Assembly: GCA_000442125.1 (NCBI GenBank)
Contig: KE546970.1
Location: 984,667 to 1,048,666 of the forward strand
Length of the DNA: 64,000 nucleotides
Direction: 5' to 3'
Origin: Opeltia flavorubescens
Taxonomy: Eukaryota; Ascomycota; Lecanoromycetes; Teloschistales; Teloschistaceae
Shown: positions 1-11,244 of the stretch, piece after piece
Layout of the letters: each line of letters starts with the position of its first letter
How positions within the stretch are numbered: the stretch's first letter is position 1
The notes under the pieces: model-generated
Databases searched by the model: none
What the model was told of the DNA's origin: nothing
What the model saw: only the letters and a program-made list of their open reading frames with translations
Program-made: the position numbers and the translations under genes

Positions 1-1245
1 TGTTTGACCCCAGCGGATTTCTCTTCCGGTAAGCCTGTCAGACCTACTAAATGTGCCTGTTGAACGCCCCTGGATTGATTCAAAGCCTCTTGCAGGTAGC
101 CGGCGGTTTCCTTTCCGACTGTGTCTAAGCCAAACCTCAGCCCATGGTCAGTCGTATTAGCAATGATCGCGATGGCCCTAAGAGGGTCGTTCCGGTCAAC
201 CTGGACATCAACACCAAGGTCGACCAGTCTTTTCGCATGTCGAGTGAGATCTGCCACTGCGATGACACGCAGCCCAATCAATTTAGCAAGCTGTATTGCA
301 GCCAAGCCAGTGTTCGAAGACGCTAGGAAATCAGCCAAATACCAATGCTCTGGAATTTTACTCACCTCCCCATATTGCAAACCAATCCCCTTTCCGAGGA
401 CGTTCGTGCTCTGCAATCCCATACAGGCATTCTTCTTGAACGTCTCTCGGAAGCTCTGCTGAGAGACTTCTGGCAACTGATAGAATGTCTGGTCCTTGGC
501 GCTCGCCTTTGGCTAAGGCAAAATTGAAGCCCAAGGAGATGCCTAGTCCTATGAATGCGCTCACGTATGCAACTCCAAATGTTGCGGCTGTGTTCGTGGA
601 TATATTACTCGACCACCGGGCGACTTTGAAATCGGTTGTGACGATATGTTCTTGGAATGCCGCTTTGCGAACATTACGATAGTCGGTGGATGGACCGAAT
701 ACCTTCCTTACGATCAGAATGGATTAGGATCTTTGCTTCATTGCAAGCCTTACTATGTCGCCCACTTTCAGCCTCGAGACGGCCCTGCCGGTTTTGCGAA
801 CGATACCCGCAAAATCTCGGGCAGTGATCCATGGGCAGGGAACTCGACATCTTTGGTCACTATCTCAATGATCAACGCGATGCTATTTGCATAAAGAAAG
901 CCCGTTACCTACGGGGTCTTCCAGTCGCTAGGGCTCAATCCAAGTGCCAGCACCTTTAATGTCAGCATTGGTCATTATCATGTTGCTGATACTTACTTGA
1001 ATTAAAATCTCTCGGTCTGGTCGTGCATCTGCGCAGAGTTTCCTTTTCAGACTGTGTTCTTGTTTCGGGCCGTGCGGTCGGGAGTTGTCATGCTCAGGCT
1101 TCGGCAGATGCTGGCGGAAACCGTTGTTCACTTTTGTTTCTTCTTGCTTGATAAAAACGTGGTGTTCGTGCGCATAAATATAAGGCTGTTTGTCGATATC
1201 ATTCTTTTGTCTTGAGATCGGAAACATTTTTTGACTGCTATCCAT
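1..1245 (-). CDS. Zinc-type (MDR) alcohol dehydrogenase / enoyl-reductase-like, 3' end outside window
   Basis: A medium-chain dehydrogenase/reductase, read on the minus strand and cut by the window start, so the C-terminus is missing. Splicing introns 954-996, 851-912, 703-753 and 323-365 joins peptides typical of the family: LSPSDWKTP, then CPWITARDFAGIV, then VFGPSTDYRNVRKAAFQEH, then GDWFAIWGG joined to ASSNTGLAAIQLAKLIGLRV (cofactor-binding Rossmann part). These resemble fungal GroES-like or toxD-like oxidoreductases, which reduce C=C or C=O bonds with NAD(P)H; the substrate cannot be told. All four introns are 43-62 nt with GT-AG ends. The start is uncertain: the ATG at 1245 is open into the first joined exon, but the first ~80 residues look unlike family members, so a later start or another 5' exon is possible. 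No biosynthetic cluster partner is visible on its window side. Confidence 0.75.
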
Positions 1246-3894
1246 TGCATGACAGCTGTAGTGTACAGGGTCAGATTCCGGCGGACGACACACAATCCTT
1301 CTACAGGCCTAGGCCTTCTTAGGCCTAGGTAGCCTTGTAGAGTAAGCCCATCGAATTGCGTGACCCTTTTTCGCGTGGGGATCACGTTTTCGGCCATTTT
1401 GACCAACTTCTTGCTGACACGGCTCAGCTCATGAGACTGTGACGATGTGTTACGACTATCGGACAACGGTAATCAACCTCGGGCCGCACGTAACATGATT
1501 CGCCCTCGTCTATATCGCTACTTTGGGAGCTAAAGAAGGCGAAGTCGTAGGCAACTGATCGACAGCTACAACAATCACAAGCTCCCAGCTCCAATTGAGT
1601 TGGTTGCTCTTCCCTGATGACTCTAGATACTCACATGTCGTGACTGTGGAGATGGGGGTTTGTCGATCTTCCGTGGTATCTTCAACCATACGGTTGGTCG
1701 TAATTGCTTTCGTCTCGCGATATTTCATCGGATAACGAAGTATCACAGGCATCATCCTGGCCAACGTTCTCATGGGATTCTCATCATTCATTGCATATGC
1801 AGGTGCATAGTTCAAACACGATGGTCGATCATTGAGGCATGGCTGTTGTCCAATGAGGTGCAGTTGATTTTCAGCAAATTCAACATGTATGTACACAATC
1901 CTCTACGCGTCAACTCTCGATAACCGCGACGGAGTAAATATTACCCCGGTCTTGGGAAAGCTAGTAGGATATTTGGGTGCTTAGTCAGTATTTTGTCTGA
2001 CAGGATCTACAAGTCTGACAGTCTGACTGCATTAGTTCCGCCGGCTTGGATCCCCCTTTTCCCTCGTTGGGACCATGGGCTTGTCGAGGCGAGTAATAAA
2101 CTTGCCGGCGGACGGTGACCTAGTTCGCATCGGGGAATTCATCCAAGTGGAGCTTGCCTTTATCTCGGTTGCTGCATCTCATCTGCAGTCAGACACGGGG
2201 AAATCCTTTGGGCTGCTCGCAGAGGAACATTGCGACTACTCTAGCGGCTTGGCTTTTATCGCAGCCTTACGAACCGACTAGAGCAAAATGTTACCAGCAG
2301 TAATTATGCCAGTCGAGCTCATGCTTGCTCTTATTGAAAGGAATCACAAACGATATTATTGGGTTCAAGTCATGCAAGAGATGAGATGCACCAGGGGTGA
2401 GGAAGCACAGAGTGGAAATTACTGCTGCCTCATATTAGGAGTAATATCCTTCCACTCCATCTTTCATTGCATTATCACCTACCCTTTCCTAGAAGGAGCT
2501 CGACCAATGCGAGGGCTCGGGAAAGAGGTCCAAAGGCGACCCAAGAAGCTTTATTGGCCCTGACCAGGAATTGTTTCACACATGTACTAACGCAGGTAGA
2601 CCTTGGTCCTTGACCGCACACGGCTGGGTGCCACAAGTAACCTACCTATTATCCTGCACGTCAACCATGTATACTCAGTGTGGTCGCCCACGTGGGGGGC
2701 TTTTGGTCCCCCTACACTGGGCTGCATCGAACCCAAATCGGAATTCCAACGGCCAATCGAGAGTGTCGACATACCTCCACAAGAGCCTCGATCATTACCA
2801 ACGTAAGGTCATCATTTACTCCTGTTCTTCATGCTGTTTCCACAGACCCATGTCATCGTTGTACCTGCAGTCTTCCCCCGCCTTCTAATCCTCAACTATC
2901 GGAACGCTATGGCCATCTCTCGATAAGCACGAGACCACCACCGGCAGCCTTACAACCCGAACCCCGCATTTTAGAAGAAAGGAGCATCCTCCGTCTTCCA
3001 ATCGGAGGGAACCTGTTCACGTGCTTTCACCTTCGGGACCCGTTGCCAGCGAAGCTAGCTCGAGATTTTGAGCTTATTCATGTCAACTATCGTACCATAA
3101 GCAATGTGACGCTGCCGAGGGTTGCAATGAGTCGAGTAACACAGAGGAAAGATTGAGCTGGAGCGGTGTAGGATGGATCACAGTGTTACATGATCCTGTA
3201 GGTCACAGGAGCGCTCTTGGATAGGTATCCAACTATATGTTACGTTATGTTACATTTACTTTGGATTTGCACGGGCCGAATCCGTCGGCAAGCACTTTAG
3301 GCGAAGCACTCTTCAATTACAACCCCAAATGCATCGTGGTTGAAAGTTCTCAATGGCTTCAAGGGTACGGATCATGACAGATAGCAGATGACGATACGCT
3401 GTGTCCAAGCTTTCCTTCATTACCGGGTAACAGATGTGTTTTTTACAGCTCGAATCTCCAGTGAGCACGGACGGACGCTGCTCGAAGTCGGTAGCTTCAT
3501 CCTTGTTACCGGGTATTGATAAGTCGTCATATCGATTCACATACCATTCTGCTTGGCCAGAAAAGGCTTGTCGGGTGGTTGAACGAAATTCATCTTTCGG
3601 TTCCGAGATACGGCCGAGAGACGTCCAGCCAGGTGCAATCAACGCGGAGTTGACGAGATATCGATCAAATTGGTCATTCTTCTACTAATCTAATGATCTA
3701 TCGACACACATCACACTTCCACCCTAAATATCTTTACAATTGGGCATCATGAGAACCGACGTCTGCCCTTCTTTATTCTTCGACAATTTTGCAAGGAAAT
3801 AACCGACTACAACAAAGGGTATGAAAATTGAAGATGAAGCATCTAACCTACCCACACCTCTCTTAGGTTCTAGATTTTTTCCCGATCAAAACCT
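1246..3894. other. Gene-poor stretch without a convincing gene
   Basis: About 2.6 kb between the dehydrogenase 5' end and the UNG1 3' end. Open frames of 60-158 codons exist on both strands (for example 1510-1896 minus, 2680-3156 plus, 3313-3642 minus). None shows a recognisable domain, signal peptide or a family-like peptide across a splice junction. No terminal repeats or transposase-like motifs were seen. An inverted repeat at 1301-1340 is listed separately. The stretch may hold promoter sequence, lineage-specific small genes or decayed DNA. Confidence 0.5.
1301..1340. repeat. Imperfect inverted repeat built on AGGCCT/CCTAGG
   Basis: The 12-mer AGGCCTAGGCCT (1305-1316) is itself a perfect palindrome. 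It is followed after TCTT by AGGCCTAGG (1321-1329), and the block is bounded by CTAC (1301-1304) and GTAG (1337-1340). The arms can fold into one long imperfect hairpin. It lies about 55 bp upstream of the most likely dehydrogenase start, so it could be a regulatory site or merely a low-complexity remnant. Confidence 0.6.
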
Positions 3895-5088
3895 TCACAC
3901 CCCAGCATCCACAGGCTTGACGTTCAAATCCCAATCAATCTCCCCATCATCCCCATATCTCTCCTTCAACCACTCATTCGTCTTCCGAAAATGCCCGCAA
4001 TCAAACTACCATTCATACCATTAGCATCTCTCCCTAGAAAGCCCAGTACCATCATCGATGCAAGAACCAGACGGGAGGTCCTCGGGAAAACTTACAAACC
4101 CCTTATCTGCACTGAATGGACTCGGGTGTACACTCTGTAGCACGCAATGCTTGCCTCGGTTAATCTTCTTCACCCTCTCGCCCGCCGGCTTTCCCCATGC
4201 CAGAAACACCACCCCCCTCGTCCGCACCTTGGCAACAGTGTCAATGACCTTTTGCGTGAACTTCTCCCACCCTTTACCTGAATGACTGTTTGCTTCGTGT
4301 GCACGGACTGTGAGGCAGGTATTTAGGAGGAGGACCCCGCGGTCGGCCCAAGGGGTGAGGAGTCCGCCTCTGTTCGGCGGTGGGGAGAAGGATGGATAGT
4401 CCTTTTTTAGGGCGGTGTAGATGTTTTTCAAGGAGGGGGGAGCAGGGGTTGGGGGTCGGATGGAGAAGCAAAGGCCGTGGGCTTGGTTGATGTTGTGGTA
4501 GGGGTCTTGGCCAACGATGACGGCTTTGACGGTTGAGAGGGGAGTATGGCGGGACCTGTGGGAATTGAAGGTCAGTGGATTGCAGGCTAGTGAGTTGCCA
4601 TTATCGTTCATAGGAGAAAGTTCCTTCTAATGGACACGGGTAGGAGAAGGAAATATCACTGGTGGGAGACAGAGCCGGGGTGAGAAAACCACTTACCAAG
4701 AATACACATCTTCCATTGGAGGGAAAATTGTCTTTCCGCTCTCCTTTTCCTTCTTCAGGAATCTCTTCAGATCCAGAAAGTCCTTAGTCAGTACTTCCTC
4801 CTTCAATTGAGCAAGCCAGCTTTCATGCAATGTCTCAATCTCCAAGGTGAGCAATTCTTTTTGCTCAGGGGTCAACTTAGCCACCCATTTCTCCTTATCG
4901 AACTTTGGTGCCGCGATGGGAGGATCGGCAGGACTTGGATTGGTCAAGGAGGATAATGGAGAGGTCTGAGAGGTTTTGCCCTCGGGTGCAGGTTGCTTGA
5001 AGAAAGAGGTGATGGCAGCATTGGCTTTTGGTTTTTTGGTGGTGGCAGATGCAATCTCACCAGCCTTACGCTTGAGGGGAGTAGTCAT
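3895..5088 (-). CDS. UNG1: Uracil-DNA glycosylase (family 1)
   Basis: Removes uracil from DNA to start base-excision repair, in nucleus and mitochondria. Three exons (4697-5088, 4096-4555, 3895-4005; introns of 141 and 90 nt) give 320 aa. The water-activating motif GQDPYHN lies at ~146-152 with the catalytic Asp at ~148, and the DNA-intercalation motif HPSPFS at ~274-279. Removing the second intron restores the family ending GFFDCGHFRKTNEWLKERYG; reading through it gives an aberrant tail. The N-terminus is basic and disordered and holds AITSFFKQP, which resembles the PCNA-binding SFF motif of nuclear UNG. The next gene upstream on the same strand (5456-6627) is separated by 367 nt. Confidence 0.95.
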
Positions 5089-5455
5089 TGTTCAGGATGC
5101 GGGGAGGAAGATGGATTACAGTGCTATACAGTCAAGCAATTGACTGGACGGGTCGTGCTAGATGAAGTAAGAAAACAGCTTAGAGCTAAGTCGCGTAGGG
5201 AGCTTGGGCGCGCTGGACGATGGATCGTGTACGTCACGCGAGAATCGAGCACAGACCCTCCGGCATGCTTGGCACGTTTTGACAGCATCGCATTCGGCAG
5301 CTCGAGGCGGCCTCATACCAATTTTATACACCGCTGATCTTCGAGTTGGAAATGTCATAATACACTAATCTTGAATGGTTCAAGATATCGTTGAGAAACA
5401 GCGACCAGAATTCATTTTGGTCGTCCTTGAAGAATTGCAACTGGTCCTTCAAAAC
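5089..5455. other. Intergenic: UNG1 promoter and 3' flank of the TLS1-like gene
   Basis: 367 nt between two genes on the minus strand. It must hold the UNG1 promoter and the 3' end of the upstream transcript. No convincing extra gene or clear element was seen; there is no exact MluI cell-cycle box (ACGCGT). Confidence 0.5.
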
Positions 5456-6627
5456 TCATTTCTTGGCAGCCTTTTCCTGCAGCTCACGCATTGCTGCTCG
5501 AGCACTCCGACTTCCCCCAAGCTTCGGACCTTTCGGCTTGTCATCGACCTTTGCCCCAGGTCCTTTTTTATTTGTTTGAGCCGTCTTTTGTCGACGAGAT
5601 GAAATAGCATCCATAAACTCCCTTCTGAACTGCTCGGCAATCCGATCATCGGCCGCTTGATCATCGTTGGGCAAGTCTGCCTCCAGTTCGTCGTAGATCT
5701 CAACTGCGTGATAATCAGCAAGGGATAGCGCGGCGTACATGGTCAAGAGCTTACGTCGACTCTCCTTCATCACCTCCTCGACCAGCTTATCTCGCTTGAC
5801 ATCATCACTGTTCCTTCTCCTTCTGCCACGCCATGGCTTCCCGTCTCTTCTTAACCGCACTTTCCCTGTCACTTCCTCGACTTCCGCTTCTCCGCCCTCC
5901 AACCGTTTCTTTGCTGCCTCTGTGCGAGCGATATTCCTCAATGTCGCGTCAGCACCAAGATCGATCTCGTGAAGCTTCCCCAAAGCCGCAGGTTGTCGAT
6001 GCTTGGCTAGATCCGCAGGAAGATTTACCAACGCGTCATCTAAATCATGGCTGTTGGATGTATATGTAGCCTTTTCATGACCCTGATGACGTTTGGCTAG
6101 TTCAGAATCTATATATGCCATCCTTATAACGTTAGCATCTGCGTCTTCAGCTTGGTTTGGCCGTATCTGGGTAATGCGTACATGTGCTTGTCGACATCTA
6201 CCACTTGCCCGGTTTGAGGGGCAAAGCGATCGACTACAGTGAGTATCTTGCCAAAGCTGTCTTCATTGTCGAGAATTTCATCGCCACGCCTAGATTCATC
6301 AGCGGCGCCCTCGGGGACCGAAGCCGCATTCGAAAATTCAATGCCTGCACGTCTTTTTTGGATCGCCCTTCGACGTCTGAATATTTCGCTGGTTGGTAAG
6401 GATGAGTCGCCATCGGTGTTCTCCTCCCTATCAAGGTGGGTAAAAGGTGGATATAGAGGATCGTTCGAGGTATAAAATTGTGGGACTTTGCTACTCGTTG
6501 GATCTTCTGTTGAGCCAGTTTCATCAACGGAAAATGTGTTTACTCTTTTCCGATAGAATTTTCGACGCTTGAACGGTCGAGATAGCTCGTCGATTGTAGA
6601 TTCACTGTGTGTTGGGTCGTCCTCCAT
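5456..6627 (-). CDS. TLS1: TLS1 / C9orf78 (Hep59) family protein
   Basis: 370 aa from two exons (6182-6627 and 5456-6122; intron 6123-6181, 59 nt). Splicing creates the family hallmark KHMMAYIDSELAKR, matching the KHM-YI-EL-K core of the human C9orf78 / S. pombe Tls1 family. N-terminal part: basic RRRRAIQKRRAGIEFS segment after an acidic, Ser/Thr-rich start, then the core at ~145-160. C-terminal part: charged, coiled-coil-like, with RREFMDAISSRRQK and a lysine-rich tail. In S. pombe, Tls1 works with the spliceosome and affects splicing of shelterin mRNAs; human C9orf78 binds the spliceosome. A nuclear splicing role is therefore inferred, not shown here. The gene is divergent from the 7072 gene with 444 nt between them. 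Confidence 0.82.
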
Positions 6628-7071
6628 GATATGATGCGAGACTAACGATACAAGTTAACACGATTCAGCTACTTAATCCGATCGAGATGGATGCTTGGCA
6701 TGATGTCAGTGTTTCGCCATATCCTTCCATCCGCTTGCAATTTCCACCGTCTCGCCCTTTCCAGCAACAAGGTTGACGCTAAAAGCTGCAGCGATCATCA
6801 AAAACAGCGGGTCTGTTCCTGATTCGTCACTCGTTCTGGAGTTTGAATGAAGATCATTGCGCCTTCTTCTTCTTCCGTCGCAAGAGCGGATCGGCTTTCC
6901 CGTCTGTTCTCTTCCTTTCTTTCATTCCATCCTTACAGAGTACCGTCGACTAAATCAAACATTGTTTTTCACCAGCGATGCTTCTCCGATAGAGTTGAGG
7001 TTTCTCTTTCACGAGAAAAGATTACTACCTGATTTGATATTTATACAATCTTCTACAGTCAATGTTACGTC
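6628..7071. promoter_or_regulatory. Divergent intergenic region (TLS1-like / 7072 gene)
   Basis: 444 nt between two starts facing away from each other, so both promoters must lie here. Pyrimidine-rich tracts (for example CTTCTTCTTCTTCCGTC near 6863) are typical of fungal 5' leaders. No specific operator was recognised. Confidence 0.5.
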
Positions 7072-8343
7072 ATGTCTCTGAAGATCAGGCACCTCAACGG
7101 TGATACCACGTTTCTTCTTACCTTTTCTCCCACCGAGCTACGACCGCCATCGATTCGTTATGGCCGCCCTCCTGGCACCTTCTCTGTCCTCATCGACCCA
7201 TGGCTCTCTGGGCCTTCAACCATGTGGCACCCGAAATTCCTTTTGTCCAAACATACCGTTCCCTCATGTATATCAAATCTATCTCACATCCCCGAACCCA
7301 ACGTCGTTCTAGTGTCACAAGATAAGCCAGATCATTGCCATGAGCCAACCCTCCGTCAACTTGATCCCACTTCCACACTCACCAATGTCCTCGCCGTCCC
7401 ATCGGCTGCAAAGAAGATCCGTGGGATGAAACATTTCCATCCTGATCATATACACTCCCTACCCGCTTATTCAAGCAAAGACTATGATAGCGTAGTCAGG
7501 TTTTACATCCCGCCACTTTCGCCCGGAGGCGCACCTGGCGAGGCAACCATTGCCTATATTCCAGCGAAATTGGATTTGTCTGGTCTACACAACGCAATTG
7601 GGATAACATATAGACCACCTACCTCTGCGCCATCTCCGACCAATTATTCTCCATCGACTACCTACTCAAACTTCAGTTCACCAAATGCTTATCGTCAAAC
7701 TTTCACTATGCCCTCCACACCACCCGATTCACCTGACTCAATCAACCGACGACCGCGGTCACTCTCCAACAGCACCGACCCTTCAACCCACTCTACAGCA
7801 TCTTCATCCTCAGTTCCGCTTTCTCAAACCAGCAGCGTATCTTCCGCGCCATCAACCTCATTCCGATTTACTCGTCCTTCAACCTCTCATACCTCTCATC
7901 CTTCAGTCTCGTCCACCAACTCGACTTACCAATTTCCCCGTCCCGCAAAAACCCTCTCCCTTATATATTGCCCCCATGGTCTAGCCTATTCCCCTCACCT
8001 CATCCCATACGCTACCCACCACCTCGTCCAGCACGCTGCTCTTCCTCTCAGCACTCTCATCCATGGCATCGACCGCGTTGACAACCCGTGGTACATGGGC
8101 GGCAACGTCAATGGGGGCATTCTGAGCGGAATGGAAATTGCAAAGAATCTCATGGCGAGACATTGGATAGGTGCTCATGACGAGGAGAAGGAGAATAGTG
8201 GGTTATCGGTCATGAAGACCCGGTTCAAGAAATTTGCATTGGATGAAGTGAGAGAATTGGTGAGGAAAGAATTCTCTGGTTGCGGTTGGGGATGTGATGT
8301 CAGGAACTTGGAATGTGGCGAGGAATTCGTCGTGAAGAGCTAA
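7072..8343 (+). CDS. Metallo-beta-lactamase-fold-like fungal protein
   Basis: A single exon of 423 aa. The N-terminal part resembles the UlaG-like metallo-hydrolase fold: FSVLIDPWLSGPS (strand and loop), VVLVSQDKPDHCHEPTLRQL where the HxHxDH zinc motif normally sits, then HFHPDHIHSLP. The C-terminal part resumes with TLSLIYCPHGLAYSPHLIPY and MGGNVNGGILSGMEIAKNLM. Between them (~185-290) is a Ser/Thr/Pro-rich low-complexity insert. The first metal motif is degenerate (QDKPDH instead of HxHxDH), so catalytic activity is doubtful; other fungal members may share this form. The function is unknown. The gene converges on KAR2, with 598 nt between the two stops. Confidence 0.75.
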   Translation: MSLKIRHLNGDTTFLLTFSPTELRPPSIRYGRPPGTFSVLIDPWLSGPSTMWHPKFLLSKHTVPSCISNLSHIPEPNVVLVSQDKPDHCHEPTLRQLDPTSTLTNVLAVPSAAKKIRGMKHFHPDHIHSLPAYSSKDYDSVVRFYIPPLSPGGAPGEATIAYIPAKLDLSGLHNAIGITYRPPTSAPSPTNYSPSTTYSNFSSPNAYRQTFTMPSTPPDSPDSINRRPRSLSNSTDPSTHSTASSSSVPLSQTSSVSSAPSTSFRFTRPSTSHTSHPSVSSTNSTYQFPRPAKTLSLIYCPHGLAYSPHLIPYATHHLVQHAALPLSTLIHGIDRVDNPWYMGGNVNGGILSGMEIAKNLMARHWIGAHDEEKENSGLSVMKTRFKKFALDEVRELVRKEFSGCGWGCDVRNLECGEEFVVKS

Positions 8344-8941
8344 AAAGGAGGAGTGCGAGTTCAAGAGTACATGAATCTAAGGATGGCGAAAAAACTATAT
8401 ATGAATAAGGGTCCGTGTGGCTTTGGGGTTTATGTTTGAATTACTTTGAACTTTAGCGTTGGTGTCTCGGATAATTTGAAGTTTAAATTACTTTGGACTA
8501 TCGTGGAGGAATATGGTTTGGACGGATGTACATTAAGGAACAAGGAAAAGGCTTATAAAAGGAGGACGCAACGTTATGGCAGTTCATGTGTACAGATATA
8601 TTTACGATCATTTGACTGAAAACCAAATATTATACCAATCTTCTGCTGTGACTGGTATTAGTTCTGATGAAACACGGACCAATAATTACACTCGGTCAAG
8701 TCGAAGTTACGACACGATCATCTCCTTCGATATCTTTCTACTGCCAGTTGACATCCACAAGTTAGGGACCGAAAAGAATGCATAAAAATATTTTCTCGAT
8801 TTCTTTTGTACATGACCGTTGGAGAAAACAAAGTTCTCCGTTCAATGCACCGCGCCTCTCAATGATATCAATCAGTAGCAACAATTCAATGTGCCCGATG
8901 AATTACATGTCCCTTCTATCATATGAATCGATCTACTTCCT
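8344..8941. other. Convergent 3' region between the 7072 gene and KAR2
   Basis: 598 nt between two stop codons facing each other. The AT-rich sequence fits two 3' untranslated regions. No further gene or repeat was seen. Confidence 0.5.
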
Positions 8942-11244
8942 CTATAATTCGTCATGCCCGCCAGTCTCTTCCTCATCCTCCGCCGCGCCTCCTGGAGGTG
9001 GCATGTCGCCACTGCCATACAATTTACTTGTGATGGGGTAAGCGACGTTGCTCAACTTCTCCTTTTGTTCTTCAAAGTCCTCGGTCGTGGCCGTTGCGGC
9101 ATTCTCTTCAAGCCAGTCGGTGGCTTCCTTGATGGCGTCGAGGAGCTAGAAGAGGTGTCAGAAAGGGCCGGCATGTTTGCAAGGGTACAGGAGACGGCTT
9201 ACAGTTTCCTTGTCATCTTCGTCGATCTTGCCTCCAAGTCCCTCTTCATCTTTTACCTGGTTCTTCAGGCTGAAAGCGTAGTTCTCCAGACCGTTCCTAG
9301 ATTGGATTTTCTCCGCTGTAGCCTTGTCCTCCTCGGCGAACTCCTGAGCCTCGGCGATCATGCGGTCAATTTCTTCCTGTGAAAGACGGCCCTTGTCGTT
9401 GGTGATGGTAATACTCTCCGCTTTACCGGTGCCCTTGTCGCCAGCTGTGACTTTTAGGATTCCATTGGCGTCAAGATCGAAGGACACTTCAATTTGAGGG
9501 ACACCGCGGGGGGCGGGTGGAATGCCGGTAAGATCGAATTTCCCGAGAAGATTGTTATCCTTAGTCATTGCACGTTCGCCCTCGACTAGAGAATTGTTAG
9601 CATAGGCAGTGGAGAGCGGCCGAATATGTTGTTACTTACAGACTTGGATCAAGACGACTGGCTGGTTATCGGCGGCGGTCGAGAAGATCTGGCTCTTTCT
9701 GGTAGGAATGCTCGTTCCACGAGGGATCAATTTGGTCATGACACCACCAGTAGTCTCGATACCCAGAGTCAATGGGTTGACATCCATGAGAATGATTTCT
9801 TTGGTTCCCTCAGCGCCGGACAAGACACCTCCCTGAACTGCTGCTCCAAAGGCCACGGCTTCATCAGGGTTGATGTTCTTGCTAGCCTTCTTGCCACCAA
9901 AGAACTCTTCCAACATAGACTGAACCTTAGGAATACGTGTGGAGCCACCAACTAGAACGATATCGTGGACTTCGTTCTTCTTGATTTTACCATCCTTCAG
10001 CACCTGTTCAACGGGTTTCAGGGTGCGTTTGAAGAGATCCATGTTCAATTCCTCAAATTTGGCCCGAGTAAGTGTCTCGGAGAAATCTTGGCCTTGGTGG
10101 AAGCTCTCGATTTCAATACGAGTAGACATTTGGGAAGACAGGGTTCGCTTGGCCTTTTCTACCTCGCGCTTCAATTTACCCATAGTCTTGAGGTCCTTGG
10201 TGATATCGACATTGTTCTTCTTGTTGTACTGCTTAACGAAGTAGTTGATGATTCTCTGGTCGAAATCTTCACCTCCCAAATGGGTATCACCAGCGGTTGC
10301 CGCTACTTCGAAAACACCGTTGTCGATTGTAAGGAGAGACACATCAAAGGTTCCTCCTCCCAAGTCGTAGACGATGATTTGACGTTCTTCGCCAGTTTTA
10401 TCCAGTCCGTAGGCGATGGCGGCCGCGGTGGGCTCATTCACAACGCGGAGAACATTAAGGCCAGCGATGATGCCGGCGTCCTTGGTGGCTTGTCTTTGGT
10501 TGTCGTTGAAGTAGGCTGGAACGGTGACGACGGCGTTAACAACCTTCTTTCCGAGATAGCTCTCCGCTATATCCCTCATCTTTCCGAGGACCATTGCGGA
10601 GACTTCTTCAGGGGTGAAGGATCGATCCTTGCCATTGACCTCAACGGTGACAGCGGGTTTATCATTGCTGTTAGTTACACGGAAAGGAAAATGCTTCATG
10701 TCATTCTGAACATCCTTGTCGGCGAATTTTCGTCCAATCAATCGTCTGGAAAAGTTTAGCTAGAGGATAGGCGGAACTTTGAGGAAAATTGCTTACTTGA
10801 TATCGTAGATGGTTCTTCGGGGGTTGGCAGCGTACTGATTCTTCGCTGCGTCTCCAACTAGTCGTTCTTCGTCGTTGAAAGCGACATATGATGGTGTTAT
10901 ACGGTTTCCTTGATCATTGACCAAAATCTCGACTTTTCCATTCTGCATCACACCAACGCACCTAGACAATTCGTAAGCTCTGGCAACTATTCCTAGAAAG
11001 AAAGTCACCTACGAATAAGTTGTTCCAAGATCTATTCCGATCACTAGGGGGAAGGAAATGTTAGCTTCGTACGGAAAGTGATAATAGAGGACATACCATC
11101 ACCGAGATCCTCTCGTATCGGTTGCTGCTCATCTTGGGCGTTTGCGGTGTGGAGGAAAGCGAGAGGAGCGACGAGGACGAGGAGGAGATAGAAGACAGTG
11201 GTCCATGCGAAAGGCGCGGAACCGCCTCTTGATCGACCGGCCAT
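8942..11244 (-). CDS. KAR2: ER-lumenal Hsp70 chaperone BiP/Kar2
   Basis: 678 aa from six exons (11097-11244, 11013-11043, 10797-10961, 9640-10745, 9203-9585, 8942-9145; introns 51-57 nt). Start chosen at 11244 (MAGRSRGG), followed by a signal peptide with core [15 protein letters not shown]; an earlier in-frame ATG at 11292 is less like family members. The nucleotide-binding domain shows [28 protein letters not shown] and [13 protein letters not shown]. The substrate-binding domain begins after [14 protein letters not shown]. The last exon restores [15 protein letters not shown] and ends in HDEL, the ER-retrieval signal. The protein folds secreted proteins, drives translocation and senses ER stress. 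The third-exon boundary falls inside GTTYS. Induction by the unfolded-protein response is expected for this family; no exact UPR element was identified. Confidence 0.97.

Noticed and set aside
2680-3156. 158-codon plus-strand frame
   Set aside because: Unusual composition, overlapping frames on both strands, no recognisable motif.
3313-3690. Possible minus-strand gene of ~110 codons
   Set aside because: No domain, no signal peptide and no convincing splice partners; kept as gene-poor sequence.
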